A stretch of 64,000 nt of DNA from contig FPAX01000003.1 in NCBI GenBank assembly GCA_900116485.1, forward strand, positions 1-64,000. The letters run 5' to 3'. This DNA is from Selenomonas sp. GACV-9. GTDB lineage: Bacteria; Bacillota; Negativicutes; Selenomonadales; Selenomonadaceae. The notes under the pieces are model-generated. The model worked only from the letters and a program-made list of their open reading frames with translations, made no database searches and had not been told where the DNA came from. Both the position numbers and the translations under genes were made by a program. Below, one piece after another: positions 19,452-29,820 of this stretch. Positions within the stretch are counted from its first letter, which is position 1, and the number at the start of each line of letters is the position of its first letter.

Positions 19452-20126
19452 TCATTCCACCAGCCGGAACCCAAACCATTGTGCATTTTCATCCCAGAAA
19501 AAATATACCGAATTCGCAGCTGCATACCAAGAATCGAGTATGTGTATTTTGTGGCCCCGATATTTTTCTCCGATAGGGCCTCGCGTCCCATTTACGCCCA
19601 TCGCATAGCAACGAGCAATGCTCATTATCTCCAACTGTCCATCATGCACCTTGGGCACTATATCATCATATACCAAACCAGCCTGGTCAAGCGTCGCCTT
19701 GGTAGCGTAAGTCACGAAACCATCCCCCGTTTTACCAATCAGCCACATATTCTTACAACTTGAACTTCCATTTGCAGAATCTTTATAGGTGCGAATCAGT
19801 AAAAACGCCTTCTTCTGATTTGTCTGAATCAAATCCGCCTTCACCGATTCGTCTTGATTAACCGGAAAGGACATACACTCCTTATTGCCCGCTATCAATT
19901 TAATGCGTCCGCCGCCGTTCTTTCGGCACCCCCCTGCATTATACATTCGCAATTCCGGTTCCAGCCCTAAGACCTCATCTTCATAGGTAAAATTTGACCA
20001 CATGAGATCCCCAGTACAATTCTCATCCAATCCCGTTTTATTTTCGATGCGAAATACAGGAATCAATGACTTCAGCCATACACCTTCCTGCGCCCACGTC
20101 TGTGTTGGCGCATATAAAAACAACAC
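19452..20126 (-). CDS. Secreted protein of unknown function
   Basis: About 224 residues. The N-terminus is short and hydrophobic (MLFLYAPTQTWA, extendable upstream in-frame through VGVCV), suggesting an export signal cut after TWA. Six or more Cys are spread through the mature part (for example GGCRKNGG, SSSCKNMW), typical of exported proteins with disulfides. The start is uncertain: there is no good ATG, and GTG or TTG codons near 20126-20129 are the candidates. It lies 33 nt behind the UvrD-like gene and could be the distal gene of the defence operon or an unrelated passenger. I do not recognise its family. Confidence 0.55.
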   Translation of the reverse strand: MLFLYAPTQTWAQEGVWLKSLIPVFRIENKTGLDENCTGDLMWSNFTYEDEVLGLEPELRMYNAGGCRKNGGGRIKLIAGNKECMSFPVNQDESVKADLIQTNQKKAFLLIRTYKDSANGSSSCKNMWLIGKTGDGFVTYATKATLDQAGLVYDDIVPKVHDGQLEIMSIARCYAMGVNGTRGPIGEKYRGHKIHILDSWYAAANSVYFFWDENAQWFGFRLVE

Positions 20127-20159
20127 GCATACACCAACAAAAATCTCCCATGGTAAATA

Positions 20160-22250
20160 TCATCTCAATAAATCTGATTTTTTTCCATAACTAGTTATGT
20201 ATGCCCCCTTCTGTGCTCTAGTAAGGGCTACATACAGCAAACATTTTTCTGAAACTTCTGCTTCCTGTTTTGCCACAGAGTCATCGATATCAACTACATT
20301 ACTCAAGGGAACTATGCCTTTATTTACTCCTGCGATAAACACATACTGAAATTCCAATCCTTTTACCCGATGCATCGTTGCTAAACGAATGCCCTCCTGA
20401 TGGCGATCATCCATTTTTTCTTTTTTCAGTTCATAACAGCGGAAACCACACTCAGTAAATGCTTTGATATAGTTATCCAGCATATTATGAGTCCTAGCCG
20501 TAATGCAGATATCTTTGAGCGGTATGCCACTTGCTTCCAGGCTATTAATCTGTTCTTCGATAAATTCAATTTCCTTATTAGCCGAACGGAAATATTTTAC
20601 CATCGGTTTCTCTCCATGTGTCAATGATTGGCACTCGTCTTTATCGAGAGCTTCGCCATCCAGGTCATCAAAAGAGATGCCTTCTAACAAGGCAAACGCA
20701 TACGCTCTTGTCTCTTCCGTCGTACGATAATTGATGCGCAGTATGCTGCTGCGTCCCCGTACCTGGATGCCGCACTTGGAAAGGACTGTTTTATTGCGAT
20801 AGATACGCTGATGGGAATCACCAACAATAAAGATATCATTCGGGTGTTCTTCACCGGCAATGCTGCGGATCAGCTCCATAGCAATAGGACTGAAATCCTG
20901 TCCTTCATCCACAACGATATACGGATATAAGGTTTCATGCTGTTTATCAATGAGGAAACGGCACTCATCCATTGCCCACTGAACATCCCGCTTACCTGCA
21001 GCCTTCATTTGGCGCTGATAGCTTTCAAACACGGCCCAGACTTGCTTACGCATATTGCGATTCAGGCGTACCCCACGCCCATTACGCGAGCAACGAATAT
21101 ACTTTGCAAGATTCATAGCATGCTGTGGAATAACCACGCGTGCCCATTCTTCTGCATAAAAATCAACTGTCAGGCCCGTGTCTTCAGCCATAGCTTCACC
21201 GATTGCATTTTCCCAGCAATTCTTCAGGAACGCATCATTATACTCAATACGGGCATCATAACCAGCATTCCGCATGAAATCACTTACCCAGGAATCCAGG
21301 TTGATGACTTCAATATGACGCAATTCGTCATTGGTGCAGATCTTTCGCAGGTTGTCCTGAATATCCGCTGCCAGATTAGCCGTGAATGTTGTGAAGAGCA
21401 CCCGCTGACGTCCTGTCAGTTTCCCCGCTAAGCGTCTAGCCCTATGCATTGCTACCACCGTTTTACCAGTACCGGCACCACCAGTTACACGGGCTGATCC
21501 TGAATAGTCCTTATTGACAATTTTACGCTGTGCCGGATGCAGGAACACACGCCATTTTTCAAGAGGTCGCTCCAGCATCGCTTGTAAATCATCTTCGCCT
21601 TCTACCACACGGAAGAATCTCTGATTTTCAACATTATCCAAAGCAGCACGAAGGTCCATTGCTTTAGGAGCTGCATTTTCTCGTTCAGCTTCCAAAAGTT
21701 CAATTACTTCGTCTACTGGAATATCTTCTAGAATCCAAGATAAACCCTCGTAGACATCTGGCGTAATGATACCTTTGCTTTGAATAAACATATCTTTGGA
21801 TGTCAAAGTTCGGATGAATGGCAGCTGTTCTTCAGGGACTCCCAACTTCAGAAGGTTATCATCGGTAATATCCTCAAAGATTCCCTTTACCTGCACTTGT
21901 TCTGTAATTTCTTGTACCGTATAAAGCTGAATCGCACCTGTGAAAGGATTGATATTGCAGCGTTTCCGTTCTGCCCACGCATAGGCCTCGTCATGATGAT
22001 CTACCCATACAAGTAAAAATACACCACTCTTATCCTCACGAAGAACAATGCCACGATAAGTATCATCGATTCGTACAGACCAAACCTTCTTATCCAGTTT
22101 GCTGGCAATCTTCTCATAATTTATTGCAGGTGACGTCGGATTGCTGCGGAACTTTACCAAGAAATCTGAGGTATGCTTCTGTGCCTGCGATGGCAGTCGG
22201 GCAAACGAATCCAGAAATGTATCACCAATGACTACTTTCACATCACTCAT
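20160..22250 (-). CDS. RelE-like domain fused to UvrD-type (SF1) helicase
   Basis: A 696-residue protein. Residues 1-95 look like a RelE/ParE fold: DTFLDSFARLPSQAQ, then KVWSVRIDDTYRGIV and WVDHHDEAYAWAERK. Residues about 240-690 are an SF1 helicase: Walker A GGAGTGKT near 260, DEGQD near 448, motif III/IV around GDSHQRIYR, motif V MHRVKGLEF near 628, and motif VI VALTRAQKGAY. Its ATG overlaps the stop of the giant helicase (ATGA), so the two are translationally coupled. By context it is a defence protein, with the RelE-like part possibly for nucleic-acid or ribosome binding. Gabija's GajB is also UvrD-like but lacks this N-terminus and this company. Confidence 0.8.
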   Translation of the reverse strand: MSDVKVVIGDTFLDSFARLPSQAQKHTSDFLVKFRSNPTSPAINYEKIASKLDKKVWSVRIDDTYRGIVLREDKSGVFLLVWVDHHDEAYAWAERKRCNINPFTGAIQLYTVQEITEQVQVKGIFEDITDDNLLKLGVPEEQLPFIRTLTSKDMFIQSKGIITPDVYEGLSWILEDIPVDEVIELLEAERENAAPKAMDLRAALDNVENQRFFRVVEGEDDLQAMLERPLEKWRVFLHPAQRKIVNKDYSGSARVTGGAGTGKTVVAMHRARRLAGKLTGRQRVLFTTFTANLAADIQDNLRKICTNDELRHIEVINLDSWVSDFMRNAGYDARIEYNDAFLKNCWENAIGEAMAEDTGLTVDFYAEEWARVVIPQHAMNLAKYIRCSRNGRGVRLNRNMRKQVWAVFESYQRQMKAAGKRDVQWAMDECRFLIDKQHETLYPYIVVDEGQDFSPIAMELIRSIAGEEHPNDIFIVGDSHQRIYRNKTVLSKCGIQVRGRSSILRINYRTTEETRAYAFALLEGISFDDLDGEALDKDECQSLTHGEKPMVKYFRSANKEIEFIEEQINSLEASGIPLKDICITARTHNMLDNYIKAFTECGFRCYELKKEKMDDRHQEGIRLATMHRVKGLEFQYVFIAGVNKGIVPLSNVVDIDDSVAKQEAEVSEKCLLYVALTRAQKGAYITSYGKKSDLLR

Positions 22251-25200
22251 GCCTTATCCCCTCCAAAATACTCATTCACATTGTCTACCGTCTCATCAAA
22301 GACAGTCCATCCTGCCTTCTCGAAGTTATCACGGCTCTCCTCACAATCACTGATAATGAAGGCCAGTTTTCGATTGCTCCAAGCTAATTCGACACCGTCA
22401 AGGACAGTATCGCCATCCTGGACGTCTTCAGCAACAACATCAGGCAATTCAATTCCCTGTTCACACATAGACGACAGTAACATCATCTCCTGTTCATCTG
22501 CATATTCCTTCAATTTCTCAATAATTTCATTCCAAGGCGAAAGAACACCATCAGTCATCTCATTGTCATCCGTAATCAAATCTGGAATCGGCAATGCCAG
22601 ATAGACTTTATCCTGTATACCAAGTTCAGAAACACCAATGAAATTATCCATAAACTGCATCACGTTATGGAAATGCCAGAAACCATTCCATTCCTGTTCA
22701 TATTTATCACCACGCCAATCGGATCTATCCTCAAGGACCGCTGCGACCGTTATAGCTTTAGCAGGATTTTCCTTGTAGCGAACAATATCCATGCCCATCA
22801 AACAGCTTAAATCCGACTGTGAAGAACGTGGCTGCCACCAGCCAAATATCGTCTTACCAAAACCAAAGCTCATATCAATAAAATGACTCTCTTCTGCAAT
22901 AGCTCCGATTTTCTGATTCCATCGATTGAATTCCAATTTTGCCGTTGCCTTGCTCTTCTCCGAAAGCGACATTGCATAAGCGTCTGCTTGCCCACGGAAC
23001 TGGTCCTCGGCATTGGAAAGACTCAGGTACTGCATCAACATTTCCATTGCTGTGCTGCGTGAAGGTTGCAGAGACATTGCATTTTTCTTTTTAACCATTG
23101 GGCTATACATTTGCGGACCTGAGGGCATCTGATTGGCATCCAGTGCATTGGTCGCGAAATCGTCCTGCACTTGGAAAACAGACTGTACATCCTTATAGCT
23201 CAACGACCAGACACGGAAATTACCGCTGCGATGAATTGCCTCACGTTTTAAGGTATCATCGGCCACCTTATCCTTGTGATAGAGGAATCCGTCCGTAAAA
23301 ACAGCGACTGGTAAATGCTGCCCATCACTGGTATCGAAATTCGGCCACAGAACAAAATCAGGCTTACATTTGACACTGACACCCTGCACCTGATCAAAAA
23401 GCACCTGTGGTTCAATTTCCCAAGAATACCGCTCAACCGTATGATGCACAATATTCTCTTCTGTGATGTTCAAGATGTAACCTTGCTTATCATGGACGAG
23501 AGCCTGTTGGATTTCCACCTTGCGGTGCTCATTCCCCATCTGACCAAGAGCAACGATGAATTGCTGCTCTAACTCGCTGTCGAAAAGATGATTTGTCTGC
23601 ACACTGTCTAATTTATCAATTTTCTCGATATTATCCTTACCACTCAAAATAGTACGAAGCAGCTTGATAGCCACCCGACGGGAAATATCGCCGATATTAC
23701 GGCTTTGACGATATGCATAGAGACAGTGATAGCATCCATCTTTATGGGGATCATCCTTACAGTTGCAATTCTCCAGTACCTGAAGTGCCTTCTCAAAAAC
23801 AGTAGCCAAAGCATCATTATGCTGCATAAGCTGCTTGAGATAACCTGTTCCACCTGGGACAGAATCATATAAGACCAAATATTGTTTACGGTAATCCGCA
23901 TTCTTGACAGGAACTTCACTGACTGTAGCCCGCAGGTGATCTACATTGCCAAAGTACTCCTTCATGCCCAGCATAAATGCTGCTGTAAAGGATTCTGTTT
24001 TCATCCGTGTTCCCACAGCTGTTGTCTCCGGAATCAGGATACGGAGAACCTCCGTTGAGAATTCACGATAAAGGAACAGACACTCTTCTTCTGCATCTTT
24101 TACCAACGCTTCATTCTTACGCGTTTTACAGTATGGTGCATGATTGATTTTGCCTTCATCATTCTTGATACGACCGCAATATTTGCAGACATGGAATCCT
24201 TTACGTGCTTCCTCGATACCATTGACGGTCATCTCCTCTGTCTTAGCAATATCTGCCTCACCAAAGTTTATCTCTCTCAAATCTGCTTTGCGGACAAACT
24301 CATAGCCAAAGGGAAATTCATCATTATTCATCGAATAGGCACTGACGATATCCTGATCTTCGTCTACATCGACCAGAAGCTGTTTCGTATAGAATTTCAC
24401 CTCACGTGAATCACTTCCATCGTCAATGAGACTTTTGTTCATATCCATATTAGAATAGACCATCTTAACCTTCAGCATCTCACGAACTTGCCCATCATCG
24501 GCCCACATAGGACTGCCACAATGCGGACATGCTGCCCGATTCTTCAGTGTCGATTCCGGCTCTGCATGAGCACAGTTCGGGCAAAGACGCCAAAGCTCAG
24601 GCTTCGACGAATTCATATCCACTTGGTCGATGGTGAAATGATGGCCTCCCGCAAAAAAGCTATTATCGGGCGCAAACTCGCTGATTGCTGACGAAGCAGC
24701 CCGATTATACTCATAGACCGTATTCTGATATTTGCTCTTTTTCTTTGATGACGCATCCTTAACATCATCATCGACCTTGCGGAACAGGACGGCCTTCAGC
24801 GTAATTCCTTCTTCCGGGAAAGCATAATTCGGCAGCAATCCCTCGTCCGAAAGGAAGTTAAAGATATCCTTACGCTTCAGATTCTTTTTGACATTCAGCA
24901 ACGCCATCTTTTCATATTTTAGAGTCTTGATTTCTTCCTCATAGGAAGCGTCCTTCGGCTTTGCTTCATATTCCTTTTGCAGGATATTCAAAGTCTTGAT
25001 ATTCTTATTGATGCTGTCAATCTCCTCCGCCATTTCACGGAAACTTTCCAACACACGATTCTGTAAAGGCGGCTCTGACAAGCCTTTTCCTTTGGCAAAA
25101 ATCTCCAATTCTTCCCTGGCTTGGTCATCCAGTTCATTCTCAAATAAACGGGTAAACATCTGGAACAACTGCGCCTTTTTCTTCTGGACATAATTCAGGT

Positions 25201-28200
25201 AATTATGCGGGAAGGTATCTGCTGTACCATTCTTGACATTCGTTACCGCTTGCCCAAGATGCTTGGGTATCGCAGCTTCTTCTGTTCCATTCTTGATCCA
25301 GTTATCCATGCAGAAAGCCATAAACTGACGCTGGAGCACCGCAGATGCCCTTAAGAAAATATGTGGTGTAGCCACCGTTCCCTGCATCATATCCAGGGGC
25401 TCTGTATAGAAATACAAGTCATGGGCACTGGTATTCGCCACCACCAGAACCAGAGAATTGCCATCCGTACGGCCAGCTCGGCCTACGCGCTGAAGGAACT
25501 GAGCCTGTGCTGGCGGCATACTACACAGAATGACCGAAGACAAATCACCGATATCGATCCCCATTTCCAAGGTTGGCGTGCAGGACAGTACATTTGGATC
25601 CCAATCCTGTCGCTGCTCTTTCTCACTGCGCTTGAAATCATTCTCGACACGCTCTCGATCCTCACGCTCCAATAAACCTGTATGCTCGTAGGCATGGATA
25701 CGTACCAAATTCCCTGACCGATACAATCGCCCATAATAGCCCAGATTTGCATCTTCGTCGATTTGCAGATAGCCACCACAATTCCGTCTTGCGCAGGAAG
25801 CCCCTTCCATGACATCTGCAAAATCGCGTGAGAATGCTGCTTCATTTCTGCAGTCATCACAAGTAAAGGACAGAACATCATCCGAAAGATAAACATGCTC
25901 TTTGTTGAGTCCATAGATTTTCGCATGGCTGTCCTGAGAAGGCATTTCCTGTAAGATGCCTATTTTGACAGCTTCCGCCAAAATAATGCTGCTGATTTGA
26001 TCAGCTAGATCTTCACGCATCAAGTCATCTGCGTCCATACAGCTTTCAATCAAGGATGTGTATTTCCAATTTCTAGTCGTATCGAAATAATAAGGACTCT
26101 TCCCCTGACCATGCCAATCACACAGGAAGCGTGGCGTATTACGTCCAGACTGCAGACCTGGCATCCAGCGTACATGATCATTCGACAGAAGGTAAGGATG
26201 ACCATTTTCCGCACAGTAACGATAAAATACCCTGTCATCAAAAGCGCCATTCTGACGCAGAACAGTAAGCCAGCCATAGACCATACGCTGGAAATCAATA
26301 ATTGACGACGAAGTCATGACTCCTAATTCATTGATTACATGCTCCTGCACTGCCTCTGCCAAAGCATCGATTTCTTCCCTGTCAAACGTCAGACAGGAAC
26401 AACCAGACTTCTCCAAAGTCCTGCCGATACGGCTTGTAACGCCATATTCCAGCATGATTTCATAGCCAAGACGTCGACGGATATCATGCAGCAAGTCCTC
26501 AGCCGTCTGATCCTCGCCCAACTGTCTATTCTCTCGCAGCTCCTGATAGCCACGCATCCAGGTCATATTTGGTGGAATGAAGTAGCTGACAAACGTTTCC
26601 CGTGGCATCGTATTCTCATAGTAATCCAGGAAATCCCGCACAAAATCCACCAGATTCTGGTGATGGAAATGTTCTGTTCCAATAAAATGCTGAATAGCTC
26701 CACGAAGTCCAAATCGCCAGGTTCGCGAATTGAAGAAACCGGCACGATGAGCGGCATCCTGCACACTGTCGGAAAAAGCCAGCGTCTTCTTATCATCATT
26801 GAATGGCGATGCCATCATCTGAGAGATGCTGGCACTGATTTCCGTTGTACTCCGCAAGCCCATCAGAGAAACCCCGCGACGGCTACCACAGAAAGGACAT
26901 TCAATCTGCTTATGCTTCTGCGACCCAGACGTCTTGATTCTCGGCACTAAGACATCAATGTATTCGCCGTTATCCTCTGGGCAATGCGTTGCTTTATCAT
27001 CTATGAAGGAAAGATAGTGGCAGTTTGGACAGAGCTTAGCTGGACGCAAGTCTTGGGATGCATGATCATGGCTTCCCGGATACATCAAAACAATCTTGTC
27101 ACTGGCATTGAAATAGAGATTATAGAATCCCTCCAGATTCTTGATGACCGCATGATGCTGTTCATCCTCTACCGCAGCCCAGCCCGTCGCGCCACAATCA
27201 CGACAGTTCACTACCGGTAAATAGGCTTTCGTCTGCTGTGCATTGAGATCTGGAGCCAACATGTAGTCGATATTATGTCCAGAGACACGTCCCATCAAAC
27301 GGCGAAGTTCACGCATCCAGAGCTGAACTTGAACGAAAAGAAACGGAATGGGATGATCAGCGCTGCCTGTCCGTGCATAAGATACCAATGCGAAAAGAGA
27401 ATTCAAACCAGCATCTTTATCCGTCCAGCTATCCATAGCCGGAAAACGGCTCCGCAATTCTTCGTAAAGGCCACTGCACTGCCAGTAGTTTCCCTTCATC
27501 AGCGTAATGGCATCCTGGAAAAAGCCATGCGACTTCAGCGCTTCCCCCAATGCCAGGCGCTCAGAAACAACATTCTCTCCAAAAGTAAGTCCGGCCTCCG
27601 GGAACCATGCTCTGGCTGCCGCACGCAGATATGCTGCTTCATCCTCCATATCAGACAATTCCACAAGCTCCTGCACATCCTCTGCGGATGGCAGCTGGAC
27701 CGATTCACGTTCAATCCCTGCAAAGAACTCCTCAGGACTCAGACGATTCTCCGTGACCACAGACTCATCGTCAAATACTTCACCAAAAACTTCTGATGCA
27801 TACTGACGAATCTCCTTGTCGCTCCCTTTATCGCCCATCGTAGCCGATGTTCCTACGCAGCAAAGATATCCCATAGGCGTATAGAGGCGAGCTTTCAAAC
27901 GACGCAATAGACAGGCCAAATCCGTTCCCTGCGCACCATCGAAAGTGTGAAACTCATCCACAACGATATATTTCAGCGTTTCCGGATTATTATCATGCCA
28001 AAGACCTGCATCCTTTGGACGCACCAGCAAATAGTCCAGCATTTTATAGTTAGTCAGCAGGATATCCGGAGCCTGATTGATCATCGTCTCATGGTCAGTG
28101 ATAACCCCCAGAATATTTTCTTCCTTATTGGGTTCAGACATCATAGTTGAGCCTTTGCCACGACCACCACCAACATACATACCTGCCGTGATGCCTGCCG

Positions 28201-28663
28201 CACGAAGTTTCGGACTGACATAGATAGCCTTGGCAATACGCCCGGCCTGATCTGTTGCCAGAGCATTCATTGGATAAATAATGAGCGCCTTGATGCCTGG
28301 CTCCCCCTGATGCTGATAGCAGTATTCCAGGATTGGATTCAGGAAGCACTCTGTCTTACCTGAACCGGTGCCTGTTGCTACCAAGGTCGAACGGCCTGCA
28401 TCACCAGTCAACCGCTCATAGGACTTCTGCTGATGCACATACGGAAGAAAGGATAATTCTACTCCTTCAAAAAAGTCTGGCATCGTCTCTGCCTTACGGA
28501 AAGGCAACTTCACGGATACATACGGCTCATGATAGACCGCATCATGCTCATCAAACATAGATGACAATGATCCCGCAAAGGGCGCGTTCGTCATCGGAAA
28601 TGTTGTCTCAATATAATCCCGCACTCCTTGCTGGAGCTGCTTCGCCAAAATAGATGGAAGCAA
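22247..28663 (-). CDS. Giant DEAD-box helicase with DUF1998 (DruE-like / DrmA-DrmB-like)
   Basis: A 2138-residue protein. The SF2 core comprises motif I TGTGSGKTE near residue 98, DEFH with FDGAQGTDL near 233, SAT (VGTSATM) near 272, and motif VI QRVGRAGRT near 1059. At least five zinc-ribbon-like Cys clusters follow or interrupt it, for example CRDCG, CPNCHYL with CPFCGSR, CPNCAHA with CPHCGSP, and CKYCGR. The DUF1998-type Cys region (CNCKDDPHKDGCYHCLYAYR) is near 1643, and a C-terminal domain runs to the end. This architecture is the hallmark of Druantia DruE; in DISARM the same parts are split between DrmA and DrmB. A TTG start at 28663 is supported by GGAGGG 6 nt upstream. Confidence 0.85.
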   Translation of the reverse strand: MLPSILAKQLQQGVRDYIETTFPMTNAPFAGSLSSMFDEHDAVYHEPYVSVKLPFRKAETMPDFFEGVELSFLPYVHQQKSYERLTGDAGRSTLVATGTGSGKTECFLNPILEYCYQHQGEPGIKALIIYPMNALATDQAGRIAKAIYVSPKLRAAGITAGMYVGGGRGKGSTMMSEPNKEENILGVITDHETMINQAPDILLTNYKMLDYLLVRPKDAGLWHDNNPETLKYIVVDEFHTFDGAQGTDLACLLRRLKARLYTPMGYLCCVGTSATMGDKGSDKEIRQYASEVFGEVFDDESVVTENRLSPEEFFAGIERESVQLPSAEDVQELVELSDMEDEAAYLRAAARAWFPEAGLTFGENVVSERLALGEALKSHGFFQDAITLMKGNYWQCSGLYEELRSRFPAMDSWTDKDAGLNSLFALVSYARTGSADHPIPFLFVQVQLWMRELRRLMGRVSGHNIDYMLAPDLNAQQTKAYLPVVNCRDCGATGWAAVEDEQHHAVIKNLEGFYNLYFNASDKIVLMYPGSHDHASQDLRPAKLCPNCHYLSFIDDKATHCPEDNGEYIDVLVPRIKTSGSQKHKQIECPFCGSRRGVSLMGLRSTTEISASISQMMASPFNDDKKTLAFSDSVQDAAHRAGFFNSRTWRFGLRGAIQHFIGTEHFHHQNLVDFVRDFLDYYENTMPRETFVSYFIPPNMTWMRGYQELRENRQLGEDQTAEDLLHDIRRRLGYEIMLEYGVTSRIGRTLEKSGCSCLTFDREEIDALAEAVQEHVINELGVMTSSSIIDFQRMVYGWLTVLRQNGAFDDRVFYRYCAENGHPYLLSNDHVRWMPGLQSGRNTPRFLCDWHGQGKSPYYFDTTRNWKYTSLIESCMDADDLMREDLADQISSIILAEAVKIGILQEMPSQDSHAKIYGLNKEHVYLSDDVLSFTCDDCRNEAAFSRDFADVMEGASCARRNCGGYLQIDEDANLGYYGRLYRSGNLVRIHAYEHTGLLEREDRERVENDFKRSEKEQRQDWDPNVLSCTPTLEMGIDIGDLSSVILCSMPPAQAQFLQRVGRAGRTDGNSLVLVVANTSAHDLYFYTEPLDMMQGTVATPHIFLRASAVLQRQFMAFCMDNWIKNGTEEAAIPKHLGQAVTNVKNGTADTFPHNYLNYVQKKKAQLFQMFTRLFENELDDQAREELEIFAKGKGLSEPPLQNRVLESFREMAEEIDSINKNIKTLNILQKEYEAKPKDASYEEEIKTLKYEKMALLNVKKNLKRKDIFNFLSDEGLLPNYAFPEEGITLKAVLFRKVDDDVKDASSKKKSKYQNTVYEYNRAASSAISEFAPDNSFFAGGHHFTIDQVDMNSSKPELWRLCPNCAHAEPESTLKNRAACPHCGSPMWADDGQVREMLKVKMVYSNMDMNKSLIDDGSDSREVKFYTKQLLVDVDEDQDIVSAYSMNNDEFPFGYEFVRKADLREINFGEADIAKTEEMTVNGIEEARKGFHVCKYCGRIKNDEGKINHAPYCKTRKNEALVKDAEEECLFLYREFSTEVLRILIPETTAVGTRMKTESFTAAFMLGMKEYFGNVDHLRATVSEVPVKNADYRKQYLVLYDSVPGGTGYLKQLMQHNDALATVFEKALQVLENCNCKDDPHKDGCYHCLYAYRQSRNIGDISRRVAIKLLRTILSGKDNIEKIDKLDSVQTNHLFDSELEQQFIVALGQMGNEHRKVEIQQALVHDKQGYILNITEENIVHHTVERYSWEIEPQVLFDQVQGVSVKCKPDFVLWPNFDTSDGQHLPVAVFTDGFLYHKDKVADDTLKREAIHRSGNFRVWSLSYKDVQSVFQVQDDFATNALDANQMPSGPQMYSPMVKKKNAMSLQPSRSTAMEMLMQYLSLSNAEDQFRGQADAYAMSLSEKSKATAKLEFNRWNQKIGAIAEESHFIDMSFGFGKTIFGWWQPRSSQSDLSCLMGMDIVRYKENPAKAITVAAVLEDRSDWRGDKYEQEWNGFWHFHNVMQFMDNFIGVSELGIQDKVYLALPIPDLITDDNEMTDGVLSPWNEIIEKLKEYADEQEMMLLSSMCEQGIELPDVVAEDVQDGDTVLDGVELAWSNRKLAFIISDCEESRDNFEKAGWTVFDETVDNVNEYFGGDKA

Positions 28664-28687
28664 AGGAATCCCTCCAATATATAAACG

Positions 28688-28718
28688 AAAAAGGACACCT
28701 GTCCAAGACAGATGCCCT
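28688..28718 (-). terminator. Terminator-like hairpin 3' of the Abi gene (hairpin 2)
   Basis: In the minus-strand RNA an 11-bp stem (28693-28703 with 28707-28717, two G-U pairs) has a 3-nt loop and is followed by TTTTT. It sits between the Abi gene and the giant helicase gene, so readthrough or a second promoter is needed for the helicase. Confidence 0.7.
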
Positions 28719-28729
28719 CACATAAAACT

Positions 28730-28754
28730 AGGGCATCGTCAGCAACGATGCCCT
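28730..28754 (-). other. Second hairpin 3' of the Abi gene (hairpin 1)
   Basis: A perfect 10-bp stem (AGGGCATCGT with ACGATGCCCT) with a 5-nt loop. Its 5' arm shares AGGGCATC with that of hairpin 2, so the two look like a repeated RNA unit rather than two chance terminators. Confidence 0.65.
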
Positions 28755-28811
28755 TACAAAAGGTAAACCTTTTTGATGTTGACACCATTATAACCGACAT
28801 GGATAGAAATG

Positions 28812-29792
28812 TCAATGAATATGCTGAATCAGATTTAAGATAAACCGCAGTGAGGAAACTACTAATAAGTTATTTTCAAACTGCCCCAATGATGGCTCAA
28901 TCATTTTATGGGAAAGCTGATCCCACGTGTTCTTCATTCGCTCCTTGGCTTCCGAGGAAACCAGCTGATCATATACATAAAACAAGCCCGTCATCTCCAA
29001 TAAAGGACGATTCGAGAGCTTTTTCGAACGATCATCTTTGCTCATGCCCAATACATGGGATGCATAATCTGAGATATATTTCGGCGGTCTTGTCCCATCA
29101 CTAGGAGCAAAGTTTACGAATAAGCAATTGTTATGTGCACAAGCATTGCGCATACTCTTTACCATGTTAAGAATACCTTTTGGAATAGTATTCGGATGCG
29201 GGTACTTATTCCTATAGTATTCGAAAAACTTCAGCAAATCGCCAAAAGTCAAGAGCTCCAGCAATACCCATACCGGACAATCAATCTCCGTTATCTTTTT
29301 CTTAGGATAACCTTCATCTGTTGTTACAATCTCTACAGTAAAGTATTTTTCAAACAGGCCTTTGGTATAGACGCCCCCACTGGTTCGAACTAAATTCTCG
29401 CGAATATACGGATTATCCCTCAGAAAATCCTCAACAATCTGATAACCATCTTCTTCATCATTGTCCTCAAGTTCCTGCAGCAAATGTACCTGAATGGCAT
29501 GCTCCACATCAATGCTCATCTGCAGCAGCTTTTCTCGAAACTCTTTATCCAATGCAGATAATGTTGTCAGATTCTGAAAATCCAGCTGGATATATTTTCC
29601 TTTGTTATTACCGAAAATATGCTTCGGATAGTTCTTGCGATAAGCTGCCGTCCGCATATAGTTATTACGCTTCTTGAGGTAAAGGATAGCATCCTCTTCA
29701 TTCATGAGGTCGAAGCGAATTCCCTTTTCATTCCGCATCATTGCAATCAGTTCTTCGGATTTTCGTTTTGGTTTTAATATTCGATTACACAT
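28812..29792 (-). CDS. Abi_2-family (AbiD/AbiF-type) HEPN protein
   Basis: A 326-residue protein of the abortive-infection Abi_2 family. It has the early RFDLMNEEDAILYLKKRNNY..AAYR segment, DVEHAIQVHLLQELE, LLELLTFGDLLKFFEYYR, and a HEPN RNase-type motif RNACAH (R-x4-H, near residue 214) followed by NNCLF. Family members are thought to cleave RNA and arrest infected cells. The ribosome binding site is weak. It lies within the defence operon, 28 nt after the PD-(D/E)XK-type gene and before two hairpins and the giant helicase. It may be an independent toxin module nested in the locus. Confidence 0.82.
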   Translation of the reverse strand: MCNRILKPKRKSEELIAMMRNEKGIRFDLMNEEDAILYLKKRNNYMRTAAYRKNYPKHIFGNNKGKYIQLDFQNLTTLSALDKEFREKLLQMSIDVEHAIQVHLLQELEDNDEEDGYQIVEDFLRDNPYIRENLVRTSGGVYTKGLFEKYFTVEIVTTDEGYPKKKITEIDCPVWVLLELLTFGDLLKFFEYYRNKYPHPNTIPKGILNMVKSMRNACAHNNCLFVNFAPSDGTRPPKYISDYASHVLGMSKDDRSKKLSNRPLLEMTGLFYVYDQLVSSEAKERMKNTWDQLSHKMIEPSLGQFENNLLVVSSLRFILNLIQHIH

Positions 29793-29820
29793 AAATATGC
29801 ACCACTTCTACGCCCCACAT

